DNA of 64,000 nt from Prinia subflava. Lineage: Eukaryota > Chordata > Aves > Passeriformes > Cisticolidae. Both the position numbers and the translations under genes were made by a program. The stretch is taken from positions 1,862,501 to 1,926,500 of the forward strand of contig NW_026960607.1 of assembly GCF_021018805.1 (NCBI RefSeq). Reading direction: 5' to 3'. Positions 13,910-25,764 of the stretch are shown in pieces; position 1 is the first letter of the stretch; each line of letters begins with the position of its first letter. Under the pieces are notes generated by a model. The model made no database searches and was not told the DNA's origin. It saw only the letters and a program-made list of their open reading frames with translations.

Positions 13910-14519
13910 TGTTGGGAAGGATAGAATAGAAAAGCCTTATAAATATGATTGCTTGGCAAAAGATTTTAAGAATATGAAACCTATAATTGAAGTAGAAATG
14001 AAGGTGAAGTTCGAGATGCAAGATGCCAAGCTGTTAGTTACTGAACAACTGGAAAACAATGGTTTAGCCGGTTGAAGGAGAATCTCTCTTGATTGAACAA
14101 TACCTTTGGCAAATAAAGGTATTCCAAGGGTCCAAAGGTTGGGGAGACCCTGCCGACGTGGCAGGGAAGAAAAAAGGAGTCTAAAAACAGCTTTTAGAGT
14201 TTAAAATGTAACACGGTATGGTAATGTAGTACTTCTAATAGGCTGTATGTAGATTCTATAAGATTTGTGTCTTTTACTGGTTGGATGATTGTAAATTAGC
14301 ATATTCAAGACAAAAAGAGATGTAATGTAACAAGAACTTAGGCATCTTCTTCATCATATTTCTCCTTCTCTCTCTCTCTTGCTCTCTTGGGCATGCTTCT
14401 AGCTGTGGCTGGTAGCTTTAAGCAGAGCTCTTGTACTCACGACCCTATGCAATAAACCGCATGTTTCAAGAGCTGCCCAGCTCCAGAGATATCTTGTGAC
14501 CGTCCCCGAATCTCCTACA
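13910..14519 (+). repeat. Probable solo LTR, 6-bp near-perfect TSD TCCCT(G/C)
   Basis: The proposed element runs from TGTTGGGAAGG to GAATCTCCTACA. The flanking hexamers TCCCTG (13904-13909) and TCCCTC (14520-14525) match at five of six positions. Near the 3' end there is a CT-rich tract, a GCAATAAACC polyadenylation signal (about 14449) and a U5-like segment ending CA, the architecture of an avian class II LTR in plus orientation. Internal genes are absent. Confidence 0.6.
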
Positions 14520-15055
14520 TCCCTCTACTCGAATAAGAGCAGAAAGAAAGGGTTTGGCTTGTAGTAAAATACTACTGCCACCATAAAATCATAGTCTACT
14601 GCTAGCTGCCAGATCTAAATAATAGTGGTTCAAATGCTGGATTACAGCAGTATCAAGCTGTCAGTTAACACTCCTATAAAGAGCAGTTATTGCAAGGCTC
14701 GCCGAATTGATGCCCAAATAATATTAATTTATCTTCTAAAATATTTATCTAACTTCAAGTCCTTCACAGAAAGACTACTTTGTATCTTCACCCATATTTT
14801 TAAACGTTCATAACACAGAGTGTCCTGAAGCCTCTAGGCTGTCTCAGGAAATATGTGTCCTGCAGTATCCCCATCAATTTTCTCACAGTTATGACTTCCC
14901 CCCCACACTGTATTCTTTCATTTATCCCGGTGTATGTAGCCTTCCTTGCAGAATTGCAAAGGGAGCTGGCAGAGATCCAGGACAACCTGGCAGCACAAGC
15001 AGCAGTGAGGTGATAAGTCAGCAGAGGCACTGTGTGTCTTAGTGCTCTGCTGCAG

Positions 15056-15469
15056 TGTGGAATTGCATTTTATTGAAATGGTATGCTCTGGCTCACCCTT
15101 GGAAAGTGTATGGTTTATCCCGTCTGTAACCTCCCCTGCAGTATCGTGTATCTGTAATCCCATTGGCCCGAGGATCAATCCGCGCCCACTTCGTTCAAAT
15201 CTCCCTGTTAAGGTTGCAGAGGGAGGGGGCTCGCCCTCTTGCCCCGGAGGCCTCTGGAGGCTCTGCACCTCTCCCCTTCCCTCTCCCCCTCCTCCCCCTC
15301 TCTCCCTCAGTAACCATGCTGCCTTCCTGGGGTCGGACTCCAAATAAATCCTCATCTAAACAGCACCTCACCAGCTGTCTGAAGTCTCCTTGCCTGTCTG
15401 CATGCAAATACCAGTGAACGTAGGGCCAGGGGGGCCCCTCGGGGGACCCCCCAAATCCGCACTGCAACA
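15056..15469 (+). repeat. Solo LTR (414 bp, class II-like) with TSD CTGCAG
   Basis: It begins TGTGGAATTGCATTTTATTG and ends CCGCACTGCAACA, flanked by perfect CTGCAG hexamers (15050-15055 and 15470-15475). An AATAAA at about 15343 gives plus orientation. The copy nested in the third provirus (49520-49933) is the same length and clearly related in sequence. The 6-bp duplication fits alpha/betaretrovirus-like integrases. Confidence 0.88.
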
Positions 15470-16103
15470 CTGCAGCACCACTCACTCCCAGCTCTCCTGG
15501 AGACAAGTCTTGGCTTTGACCTTGAAAAGTGTCCACAGCTCCTGCTCATCCTTATTTTGATGAAAGGGAGGATGTGTCCTTCAGTGCACCTGAAAATGTG
15601 GAGCTGCCCTACAGAAGCTAATAACCCAAGGAACAGAGGCTCTGTGTGATCTGGGGATTATGTGAGGCTTAACCTGAGAACAAGGCTGGCAATTTCGTAA
15701 AGCAATTCATTAAGAACAGTCACTTAAACCGCAGTGTTTAAACTATTTTAAAATTGCATAATTTCACTGCATTTGTGCCACACTGCATTCAGTACATCCC
15801 CAGTGTGATAGCTGCACACAGAAAAATCCAGCAGATCCTACATGCACTGTGATTGCATAGAATAAGACAAAATTATCTATGGTTCAGAAATAGGATGTCT
15901 ACATTGAAAGGAGATCAATGTGGCCACTTGTGTATTCAGGTATTTATTTTGTTTTCATTCTTTATACTGCTTTTTTAATAGGAAGAATTTAAATGGCTCC
16001 CTCTTGTGTCAAGAAAGATGCAGTATCGTGTTTGGCAAAAACTAGTCCTTGAGCAGAAATTAGAATTTATCTACATTTATACTGCAGAGTCTAGTTATCA
16101 CTA
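15470..16103. other. Spacer, nothing recognised
   Basis: Ordinary sequence between two LTR-derived segments. No gene or repeat was identified. Confidence 0.5.
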
Positions 16104-16780
16104 TGTTGGGGTGACTGAGGAGACTGAACATATGTATCCCTTGCTGCTCAGGTGCTCTTTGAAATGACCTAAAAGAAGGACCATAAACAGCTACCTTTCA
16201 ACTGCATATGATGAAGGGTAGGGAAAATAGTTTGTGAACCGTATGTATTGCATCCCATCTAATTTGCTAATACAGTCTAGACTAGATGGATATCTTGTCT
16301 TGGAGATCCCTGTCCTGTGGTATCCCCTGAAAAATGGTTTATTTCCCCAAACCCCATCCATGGTTCAGCCCCCAGGTCTGTCAAACCCAACTGTTATCTC
16401 ATCCCATGCCCACCCCATGTCCATCATCCCATACCCACCTCCCAGTTCTGGAATGTTCCCCCCAACTCTGTTCCCCATTTGGCAATATGTTCAAATCACA
16501 CCTTCGTGTCTTCCCTGATTGGTTTTCCCCCTATGGGGTGATCCCATACCCCACCCCTGAAAGTTACTGATTGGTTTCTGATTTTTGTACCACCCCTCTT
16601 TAAAAAGGCTCGCATTTCTTTGTTCTCTGTCTCATGGTGCTGGCTGCCTTCGGACATTAAAGGTGCTTTGGAACTGCCAACCCTTAAGACACTGTGTGGT
16701 CCTTTATCAGCCCTCTGTCGCCACCCCACTTCTTTTGGACCTTATCACAATCCACTCCACTGAGCTTGCCGGGGTTTAGG
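16104..16780 (+). repeat. Probable LTR or LTR fragment
   Basis: A TGTTGGGGTGACTGAGG start is followed by a C-rich U3-like region. A TATA-like TTTAAAAAGG lies near 16600 and an ATTAAA polyadenylation signal near 16656. A U5-like stretch leads into TTATCACAATCC. The promoter and polyadenylation arrangement is that of an LTR in plus orientation. I could not define the 3' end or a target duplication, so the right boundary is approximate. Confidence 0.45.
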
Positions 16781-17798
16781 AGTCCGGGATTGTGATACTG
16801 TCCTTAAAGTTCTGTAACAGCACAGAATATCTGGTTTAGCATAGCTTAATTTACTTCTGGTGTTTATCACAGGTGAGCAAATCATCTTGGAGAAGGAAAG
16901 CTCTGAGCATGAAAGAGTCAGTGAATGGCAGTGAGGAAGCAAAAATCTGATTTCAACAACCCTGCAAGCCTTCTTTCCTTCTGTCTAGTACTTACTAGCT
17001 GAAAAAGGTTTTGTTCTGGCTTTTGAATCATGAAAGCTTTCTTCACAATAATTAATAGCCATAAAACTCTGAAATTCAGAACTGAGGTTTTGTTGTTTTT
17101 TGGTTTTTTTTTTTTATAGCAAGGAGCATACTTTGGTAACTTTGGATATTAAGCAATAATCTTGGAAATGAATATAGAAGAGGAAAAATACTTATAAGAC
17201 CCCAAAGTCTTGCTAACCTCAACAGGCAAATAAAATGTATCAGGAAATATGTGTGTGGATACACAGGAAGTATCTACAATACCTTTTGAGAAAGCAGGTC
17301 TGAAAAAGCTTTGTTTCAAGGAAACATACTTCAGTTCTGTGGTTTCCCACCAAATCTGTTCCTGCATAGTTATGAATTAACAAATCAAAAACAATCTAAA
17401 CAAAAAGAAACTAGGCCCACTTCAGAGTGGGACTAATCATACTGATGACTGGAGAGCTTGATAAAGCTACTTTGCAGATAATTGTCTTGAGATAATCTCA
17501 GTTTATCCTGATTCAGAAGTCTAGTGATACACACACAGGAGGCTAAGTTTTCTAGCTTCAAGGGTAGGCTTTAAAATACTGTATTATGAATTCTGCTGTA
17601 GTCATTTATCTTTTGTAAAATGTCTTCCCTGTTACAGCCTTAGAGTTACCAGAATGAATGAAAATAGGACTACCGATATCAAATTATATATGCTTTTCAA
17701 ATATAGGACTTTGTATCCTCCTCCAAATAATTTGTTCTTACTTCTCATACAGAGGCAGTTACCACTTGTTCACAGAGAGGAAAAAATTACTATGGTGC
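16781..17798. other. Intergenic AT-rich DNA, nothing recognised
   Basis: No exon, RNA gene or repeat was recognised. Short homopolymer tracts only. Confidence 0.5.
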
Positions 17799-18483
17799 TG
17801 TCTTGGTTTGGAAAGACAGGTCTCTGTCAGGGGAAACTGGAGTTTCCCTTGGAATGGAGAATGTAAAAACATCCTCCCTCCAAATTATTGCAATTTTGCA
17901 ATTAGGAGCTTTCAGGCAAAAATATGGAAATAGGAATAACAGTTGTTTACTAGGAATATTTAAAAAAAAAAGAAAAATACAAATGCAGTAGTAAAAAAAA
18001 AAAAAACAACAAGCAAACAAACAAAAGTCCTAGAAGACCCTGACAGTCAGAGATACAACCTGACACCCTGTTGTCAGGGTGTTGGAAGCAGTCCAAATAA
18101 GTCTTCCTGGAGTAACAGATGTTCTTCTGTGGAGTAGAGATGATCCTGTAGAACAAAGGGTCTAGTGTTGGCAAGATGGGTCCAGTCTTCCTCTGAGAAT
18201 TCAGTAGAAAACCAGCTGCATTAGTGTTTGGGATTGCAGGTTTTATGCTGGTGGAAAGGCTTTGGCTCCTCCCACTGAGTGGAGCATCTCACAATGGAAT
18301 GAAGTAATGTTGTCAGTCATGTGAGAGGTCTTGAATGGCCCATTCACAGGTGACATCCCTCAGAGGAGGATGGGTGCTGGAGGAGGATGGGTGGAGCAGG
18401 AGAGAAGAGCAATATCTCCCAACAGGTTTCAACAGATGAAAATAGAATACACATTTTTTGGTGACATTTTTCAACCCAAGACA
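17799..18483. repeat. Solo LTR, TGTCTTGGTTTG family, TSD GGTGC
   Basis: It runs from TGTCTTGGTTTGGAAAGACA to TTTTCAACCCAAGACA. The termini form inverted repeats (TGTCTTGG/CCAAGACA). GGTGC flanks both ends (17794-17798 and 18484-18488). It shares its first part with the LTR at 11290-12106. A-rich tracts lie at about 17958 and 17993. No internal region remains. Confidence 0.82.
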
Positions 18484-18757
18484 GGTGCACAGAACAATCA
18501 TTCAGTATCTTTAAAGTTTCTTATTTAAGGGCCTCTATAGTGGCACCCCACAATCTATTTCCACACTTCAGAGAAGAACTGATGAGGCTTAACTGAACAG
18601 AAACTGAATGGGTTTCTTAAATCCAAAGTGTGTATGTAGGGTCAAAACTGCTGTTTGGAAAAGCCTCATATTCCAAGCCTGACAGGACAGAATGAGATAA
18701 CTGGGCATTTCATTACCTATTTCTTTTGAGGTACTAATTCTAAAATTGTTTGGAAGG

Positions 18758-19438
18758 TGTTATAAATGCCAGTCCAATATTCCAGTTGAAAATATGATTT
18801 GGTTTATTAAAAATCAAATTACAGAATTTTGGTAAAACCAATAAGCGGAGTTACGATGACAATAACCCAAGGATCGCCAAAGGGTGAACCGGAAAGCAGC
18901 CTCTATCGCACTGCAATCCCCCAAAGTTCACGAATTGGCCCCGTCTGGGGTCCAGGTTTTATACAGTTTATTTTGCCCCGGCATAAGATTTCCCCACAGT
19001 TCTTTGTTTCCCTGCAATAGTTATTCGAATGCATCACCGTCAGTTGGTCTGCTGAATGGGGTCTCCTCTGGGAGGGAGAAGCATCAATTTCGGACCTCCA
19101 GTGAGTGAATGGAAGCCGAAATTTTGAATGGACAGATGTCCTCCTCCGGTGATCAGCGAGATGGTGGGGCTCTGATGACTCTGCTGCCTCTAGGAGGAAG
19201 AACTGATTGCTTATCTTAATGTGTCCTCCTTTCTGATGCCAATGACGGTGCCGGTTCCCGACATTTCATTGTCTCCTCCTAAATGGTGGTTTCAGGGTGG
19301 TGCCTGCCTCGGAATTCGTAAATTCCGTGGCTGGCTGGAACTAAGGTAACATTTCACATAACATATTTACAGTTGGCATTTATGATTTAACATACTATAA
19401 TCCATAAGAACACGGATTAACATACCATGTTTACCACA
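18758..19438 (-). repeat. Solo LTR of the third-provirus family, diverged
   Basis: Read on the plus strand it opens TGTTATAAATGCCAGTCCAATATTCC and closes CCATGTTTACCACA, the same layout as the LTRs at 49057-50087 and 57281-57950 but clearly diverged. By comparison with those, its sense is minus. AAGG flanks both ends (18754-18757 and 19439-19442), a 4-bp duplication or a 5-bp one with a mutated base. Confidence 0.8.
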
Positions 19439-21381
19439 AAGGTACTTATAAAAAGATTGAGTTGCACTATATACATACATACATAAAAGTATTTTAAAAA
19501 TTACATTTTATCTTAAATCTGGCCAAACACTGGTACTCTTAACCAATAATCTAGTGCTGGGGTACCTGCCTGGAAAGTGTAAGACACCAGGATTCTCAGA
19601 TGGAGAGCATTTTGTATCTTCCTCCCTGGATTATGTCCTTTTTTCTCTCCTGGGTTATTTCCAAACTGTGTGATGTTCTATAAAATACATGCTCTTGGAG
19701 TTTTTAATAACTTGTGTGGAGAAAAGAATAAAAAAAATGATTAATCAATAGAGCTCATGAGCTGTGGATGCATGGCTGGAAAAGCAGGGACATGTGCACA
19801 ATCCTGCTCTTAGCTTAAGGGATGAGTAGAAGATGAAACGTCCTTGAACCATTCCTTAGATGGGATAAGGAGGAAGTAAAGCTTGGAACAATAGCTGTAA
19901 CAGGATGCTAGACAGGATGCATTGACCATAAGTTAGGGAAGATTTGCAGCATTTAGCCTCGTGGACAGAGCTTCTGACCCAATTATGTATACTGCAAGCA
20001 CGCATGAACACGATGGTTTAACCAATGATGTTCAGAGTTAGGTGCATGATATGCTTAGCACAGTATAAATGTACGTCAAATAGCTGAACAAGGAGCAAGA
20101 TTTTTAACTCATATTGAGTGCTGTCTTGACTCTGGCTGCTTCCCTGGCCAACAATGAGCTGTATCTTCAGTGGTAAAATCATTCCAAGTTAGGCTTCAGA
20201 CACCTAGCACTAACATTAAGGAGTATTTTTCTAGTCAGTTTGCATTCTTTCCAGTATAAGTGTGCCTTGTGAGGTACTGGCATATCTAAAATGGGGCCAC
20301 TACAAATTTATTTGATGCTTAAATTACTTCTGTTTCAGTGCTATAATGTCAAATATTGTAAGAGGCAAAAGTCAATCTCTTTAAAGGCGGAAAACTTTGA
20401 AAAACTGTTTTCTTCTTGACCCAAAGTAAAGGTAGACACTTTCATGCTGGCCTTATTTACTTGTTTTTCTTTTGGGTGATATTTCTGCTAGCCTCCACTA
20501 TGGCTCAGGTTTTGTATACTAGAAATTATGAGTGAGACTAATATTAGAAAGCATTTCCCAAAGAAACCTCAGGCCAGTACTCTTGACACTTTTCAGAAAC
20601 AAAATTAGGTTTGTGGTTTCTTAGTAAGCTTTTGTGCTTCATTTCTGCTTAACCTCAGGCAATGAAATGTAAATCCTTAAACAAGGTTTGGATGTGAAAT
20701 TTAATATTCCTTCCTTGTATATGTAGGATTTTGGTAAGCAAACAACAGGTATGCTGATTTAAACAACAATTTTTCCATCTGAGAAAGGAGACTTTGATGC
20801 AGACTTTGTTCTGCATCTACATCATAGCAAACCTCGCTGTTTTATGTACAGGCAGTACCATCATAACCCAGGATCAAGTTTCCTGTGACTTGTGTGTAAC
20901 TCTTAAAAGTGAATGCTGTAGCTTGACTTAGCATCATTGAGCTTTTGCGTGAGTGGTACAGATGTCAGGTGGTAGAAACGCACTGCAGTTTATTCCTAGA
21001 CCTAAGCTAAAAATCTATACCACAGCAAATATTTACAACCCCAATGGACTGCAGGATAAAAAGATCTCATGGTATTTATTTATGCCATACAAGCATCTTT
21101 CTTTCTGGTAGGCACTGAGTTCACCAATTTCTGTAGCTTTAACTACATAATGTTTCTTTAAATAAACCCACTGCGATTTTGCCTACTGAAACAAAAAAAG
21201 TGAAGGTTTATATATAACCAGCTTCCCACTGCCGCCTCCTATGCCGCTGGTTTTCCAGGCCCTCTCCTATGCAAAGCACTTGAGCAGTGTAAGCAGATGT
21301 TGCATAATGTAATTATGGGCTGCTTTAACGGAGGAACGTGTCCCACTTGCGGCCTGTTACACATGCCTGCCTCGGTTCTTT
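19439..21381. other. Intergenic DNA, nothing recognised
   Basis: About 1.9 kb of AT-rich sequence without a supported gene or a recognised repeat. Confidence 0.5.
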
Positions 21382-21748
21382 TGATTTATTAAAATATGAA
21401 TATCGATCTAATATCAATATTCAACTGTGACAGACAAAATACTCTCTAACAGTTAAAGTTAGAAAGTGTATGTTTATTGCGACACCGGGCAGCCTGTGGG
21501 ATAGCTCCCTAATGCGCACTGCAAAGATCACAGGTAATTACAAAGCTTTTTATTTACAAAAATGTTGAATACACAAAATACAAATGCATATTCATACCCC
21601 TGTCACTTCCTCTTCTCCGCTTCGTATGCTAATTGACAAAAAGGCTATTAAGCATGCGTAGTTTGTTCCTTGAAATGGGTCGGTGGTCCTTTTGTGAGGA
21701 GTGATCACCAAAAGGAGGAAGTAAAACAAGTCTTCCTCGTTCTAAACT
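21382..21748. repeat. Left arm of a large inverted repeat (foldback)
   Basis: From GATTTATTAAAATAT onward, this segment is the reverse complement of 23336-23704 over about 365 bases, with only a few substitutions and small gaps. For example, left GCGACACCGGGCAGCC corresponds to right GGCTGCCCGGCGTCGC. The arms are not identical, so the structure predates sequencing and is not a simple assembly duplicate. Confidence 0.85.
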
Positions 21749-21979
21749 TTCAACCTTTTCAATGCAGATGTGATTGATGGATGGTAGAACTCCCTGTTTC
21801 CTGTTTTCCAGGACTATTTCAGTGGGTTTCTGGAAACAGGAGGTCTGGTGGTGTATTGATTAGTTTCTCTGTTTGACAAGCAATGAGTTACTAGATCCGG
21901 GGTAGCTTATCTTAAATCCGGTTTCTTTTAACCATCCTCTAACCTTTAACTGATTTCAGCAAAGCTTATCTATTCATTT

Positions 21980-22362
21980 CAGCTAAATCAGCAACATCTA
22001 TTGTTAACTGTAACTTTAGCTTTTCTCAAAGCTTCAAAATTAGTGTCTCAATCTCCTTCAGAGCTAAAGACATTAAAGACATAAAAGAGAGGAAGCAGTA
22101 CAGGTTTTCAGTACAAATTAAAAAAGAAAAAAAAAAAAAGCCTCAATCCTATAATCTTCTGCTTTAGCCGTTGACAGCTGCCAGGAATATAAAAGCAGCA
22201 TCAAAGCTTCTGTTCAGTGAAAGTGAGACATTAATTTTGAAGCTTTGAGAAAAGCTAAGGTTACAGTTAACAATAGATGTTAACAGATTATAGGATTGAG
22301 GCTTTTTTTTTTTTTTTTCCAATTTGTACTGAAAACCTGTACTGCTTCCTCTCTTTTATGAG
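21980..22362. repeat. Inner inverted repeats in swapped order
   Basis: Two further inverted pairs lie inside the foldback. Segment X (about 21989-22047) is reverse-complementary to about 22224-22282. Segment Y (about 22079-22158) is reverse-complementary to about 22283-22362. A simple hairpin would give the order Y' X' on the right side, but the sequence shows X' Y'. At least one rearrangement is therefore needed beyond a plain palindrome. Confidence 0.7.
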
Positions 22363-23335
22363 ATATCGAGGATGTGGCTTGATGGTCCGCGAAGCTGGCA
22401 CCCAAGGTGTGAGTTGCTGGTGCCAGCTTATCTCCGGGGTCCCCTCCCTGGTGCTTGGGCAGCTGCGGGCTTTCCAGGAAAACTCCTTTGTTCTTTTCTG
22501 AATGGGGCGCCGGCTGTCTCGGGGTGGTCAGTTTCGCCGTCTGCTGCAGAATCTCTTAAAACATAAACCTTTACCTGATATCACTTTATACAAGTTTTAT
22601 AAATTTCTAATTTATCATAAGAACATGAATTAACCATTCCACGTTTATAACAGTAGTATGTTAATTCATGTTCTTATAGTTAATGAAATTTATTGAAACC
22701 TATAAAACTGTATATATATATATATGTTATATGAAAGTATAAGTTTCAGGATACCTTGTAACATTTTGTTAAACCAAATTATGAAAAGGCAGGCACCACC
22801 CCAGAAGCTCACATTCAGAAATAGACAAAAGGTTTATGGGAAAACTGGCAGTCTCCTTAAGCACCGGGAGGAGACCCATCAAGATAAAGCGGCAGGACCA
22901 TCAACACCCCAGCTGACACCCTCACTGAACATCAAGCATCATCATCCATATCTCGGACAATTAATCAGCCAGGAAATCTGCCAAAACCAGAAATTAACAC
23001 CTTACCGGAGAGAGGGGACTCTTTTCAGCTGAGCCGGAGACACCCATGAATTTGAATAGCTAGCTTGGACACAAAGGGGAAAAATGAGGAAATATTGCCA
23101 AGGGCAGAATAAAGTGTATAAAAACCAAGCCCCGAACCGGGCAAATTTGTGAACCTAGGGGGAGACAGCAGACGGCCAGATTCTGTATCTCACGGTTCAC
23201 CCTTGGCATTTTCCCGAATAAAAGACTGTCAAGTATCTCCGCTGTTGGTGGGTTTACCGAAATTCTGTAATTCGATCTTTTGTTAATAAACCAAATTATT
23301 ATTTTAATTAGAATATTGTATTGGCATTTATAACA
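22363..23335. repeat. Two LTR fragments of the third-provirus family, head-to-head
   Basis: 22363-22652 matches the distal part of the LTR seen at 57281-57950 (minus sense). 22660-23335 matches the same family in the opposite sense, as at 42420-43123, including GGCAGAATAAAG and TATAAAAACCAAGCC and the terminal GGCATTTATAACA. The two pieces abut in inverted orientation at the centre of the foldback, with an AT dinucleotide run at about 22711-22724. Confidence 0.75.
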
Positions 23336-23704
23336 GTTTAGAACGAAGAAAACTCGTTTTACTTCCTCCTTTTGGTGACCACTCCTCACAAAAGGACCAC
23401 CGACCCATTTCAGGGAACAAACTACACATGCTTAATAGCCTTTTTGTCAATTAGCATACGAAGCGGAGAAGAGGAAGTGACAGGGGTATGAATATGCATT
23501 TGTATTTTGTATATTCAACATTTTTGTAAATAAAAGGCTTTGTAATTACCTGTGATCTTTGCAGTGTGCACTAGGGAGCTATCCCACAGGCTGCCCGGCG
23601 TCGCAATAAACATACACTTTCTAACTTTAACTGTTAGAGAGTATTTTGTCCGTCACAGTTGAATATTGATATTAGATCAATATTAATATTTTAATAAATC
23701 AGAG
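23336..23704. repeat. Right arm of the large inverted repeat
   Basis: It is reverse-complementary to 21382-21748 and begins immediately after the LTR fragment ending at 23335. It carries a CGCAATAAACATAC segment, so the arm may itself derive from an LTR in the opposite orientation. I could not identify its family. Confidence 0.85.
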
Positions 23705-23854
23705 ATGATTACATTTCAGGTTCTCTCTTCCTCTGTCTGATCCCAATATACCACCCTAACTCATATTACAGGAATTTGCACGTAGATGTAATCAGGAATT
23801 TAAAAAATCAGCCTCGAAAGCCTATCTATCTGGTGTATCTACTGCTGAGGGAAC

Positions 23855-24165
23855 ATGGCGGTGAGTTCCCGACTCGTCTCCATCATCAGCCGCATTCGCC
23901 ATCTGGGATGAGCTGCGTTCCTTCTCGCCCCCCATCGCTGTCCCCTGGGTCGCCGCTGTGCCGGGAGTGCCGCCGGCCCCCGTCCCTCACGGCCCCTCAC
24001 GGCCCCTCACGGCCCCTCACGGCCCCTCACGGCCCCTCACGGCCCCTCACGGCCCCCCGCGGCCCCCCGCGGCCGCCGCGCGGGGTCAGCCTATCGCTGG
24101 CGCGTGGCTGCGCAGGCGCGTTGCGCGCTGTGTCGCGACGGCCGCGCGGGATGCGGTGAGAGCGC
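23855..24165 (+). promoter_or_regulatory. HPF1: HPF1 CpG-rich promoter/5'UTR with YY1-like site and 10-bp tandem repeat
   Basis: The GC content and CpG density rise sharply just upstream of exon 1 and continue into intron 1 to about 24480. AACATGGCGG at 23852-23861 matches the YY1 consensus often found at housekeeping promoters, and it also resembles a short exon end (ATGGCG followed by GTGAGT). Six perfect copies of GGCCCCTCAC occupy 23991-24050, with degenerate copies on both sides. No TATA box is evident, which fits a CpG-island promoter. The transcription start cannot be fixed from sequence alone. Confidence 0.65.
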
Positions 24166-24222
24166 ATGGCAGGTGGCGGAAAGCGCAGGCCGTGTGGCGC
24201 GGCGGGACCGGCCGGAGAGCAG
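24166..24222 (+). CDS. HPF1: HPF1 exon 1 (start codon, basic N-terminus)
   Basis: ATG at 24166 opens MAGGGKRRPCG..., the Gly-rich basic N-terminus expected of HPF1. The exon ends ...GEQ at CAG, followed by the donor GTGGGG in phase 0. It sits inside the CpG-rich promoter region. The 57-nt exon is intact and the start is the first ATG compatible with the downstream phase. Confidence 0.85.
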
Positions 24223-24538
24223 GTGGGGCGGGAGGCCGCCTCCCAGGGCCGCGGGCCTGCAGCGGCGCGGGTGCCTTGTGGTGTCTGTCGGTCCTCTGTC
24301 TCCTTGGTCCTCGTTCTGTTTTGCTCCGTGGCTTTGGGGTGAATCCCAGGGCCCCGCGTTCCACCACCCGCGCGTCTCGCCGGGACCGCCGTGCTCGAGG
24401 TGCGCCAGGCCCCGCGGCCGCCGCATCATCCGACGGGACCGCGCTGGGAACGGGGACGCGCGCCGTGACCCGGCTTACCTGGCGGCGGCCCTGCTTCGGA
24501 GATGAAGTGTCTGCCGTATTGCCTTCTCCTAAGAACAA

Positions 24539-24575
24539 GAAATAAACCTTGATGTTTGATTGTTTGTGTGTGTGT
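24539..24575 (+). promoter_or_regulatory. Intronic AATAAA with GT-rich downstream element
   Basis: AATAAA (24541-24546) lies about 320 bp into HPF1 intron 1 and is followed by a T/GT-rich tract with GTGTGTGTGTG. That is the arrangement of a functional poly(A) site. Use of this site would give a very short transcript. No experimental support is available from the sequence. Confidence 0.4.
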
Positions 24576-25316
24576 GTTGTTTGTTTTTATTCTTTCAAAT
24601 GGAGGGGGGGGTAGCGATTCTTACCAATTCATGGAGACTTCTGTGGGAATGGGGTGGTTGAGGGTACTGCCCCAGTAGAGTGTGCCCGTATGGATCATTT
24701 CCTAGCTTGCTTCAGTTCACGTAACACCACTTTTAAAAGCAACTTCACCTTTAAGCTGCTTCTAAAATACTGCGCTGAAAACTGCAGTAGTGGTGATGTT
24801 GAATAGCACAGTAGTTAAAATAGTAGTGACCAGAGGATTTTTGCTGTATTATTTCATTTGACATGACAAAATAGTATTCCTACTTTCAACTGTCTGTAAG
24901 ACACATGAACATACTGTATGCAGTCTGCACTGTGATTGGAAATGGTCATTTTAAAACAATGTAGAATTAGGTTAAACTTTGGGATTGCTTGCTCAATTAA
25001 CTAACAGAAGGGCTTCTGTTAATAATATTGACCCATTAATATCAAAGTAGCAGTTTACTACTTCATACATATTTAGTACAGTTGTCAGACTGCACTTTTA
25101 ATGGGTTCTGTCCAAAACATATGTTCTGGGCTGTATATATGCTGCTTTAACTAACAAACATGCCCTAACTGATCTAATCCTTGTTCTGCCATTAATATAA
25201 AAGCTTTGTAGAATCCTTTGGTAGAGCTGACAGAAAGCAACTAAATTTAATCTGTTTTGGCTTGTTTGGTTGGGGTTTTTTTTGTTTGTTTGTTTTGTTT
25301 TATTTTTAATATACAG
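24576..25316 (+). other. HPF1 intron 1 remainder
   Basis: AT-rich intron ending in a long polypyrimidine tract and TATACAG acceptor at 25311-25316. No other gene or repeat was recognised. Confidence 0.7.
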
Positions 25317-25476
25317 AGTGAAAAAAATGGACCTGTCAAGAAGAGAAGATCAAATCAGGCAGATAATTCTGATAGTCTTTGCCAAGAAGCAGAAACATGC
25401 TATCGGCTTAGACTGCCTGAGGACTTCTTCCAGTTTTGGAAGTTTTGTGAGGAACTAGATCCTGAGAAACCAAGTG
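25317..25476 (+). CDS. HPF1: HPF1 exon 2
   Basis: The TTTTTAATATACAG acceptor precedes a basic linker ([11 protein letters not shown]) and then the conserved [20 protein letters not shown] block, which starts the folded N-terminal region of HPF1. The exon ends CCAAGTG before GTGAGG, leaving phase 1. The frame is intact, and the splice phases agree with exon 1 (phase 0) and exon 3. Confidence 0.92.
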
Positions 25477-25764
25477 GTGAGGTTTTAAATTTTGCCTCTT
25501 CTGACTTTCACTCCCAAAGCAGCCTGAAGGCAGGCAAACTGGAGGTGGCCAGATGCATTTTAATGATGCTTCAGTTTTTCATTTGAGATTGAGGATATTT
25601 ACATGAGTGTAAACTAAAACACTGGGTATAATCACCAAGATGTACACTTCAAGCTTTCTAAAACGTAATTACTGAAGTTGTGCAATGTAAAGGGACTAAA
25701 TGTGGTCTAAATCTGCCTTTCTTGCAGGTACATTTAAAATGTTTAGTATGGAACTCAGGTTTCC

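Noticed and set aside
23855..23866. ATGGCG followed by GTGAGT, resembling the first coding exon of another gene
   Set aside because: No downstream exon in matching phase was found, and the string also fits a YY1 promoter motif. Kept only as a promoter note.
23991..24050. Regular short repeats, considered as a CRISPR-like array
   Set aside because: The unit is 10 bp and directly tandem with no spacers, in a vertebrate promoter. It is a minisatellite.
23776..24545. Several long overlapping open frames in both strands around the HPF1 promoter
   Set aside because: They come from high GC content and the 10-bp repeat (Pro/Arg/His/Gly-rich translation). Only the 19-codon exon 1 agrees with HPF1 and its splice phases.
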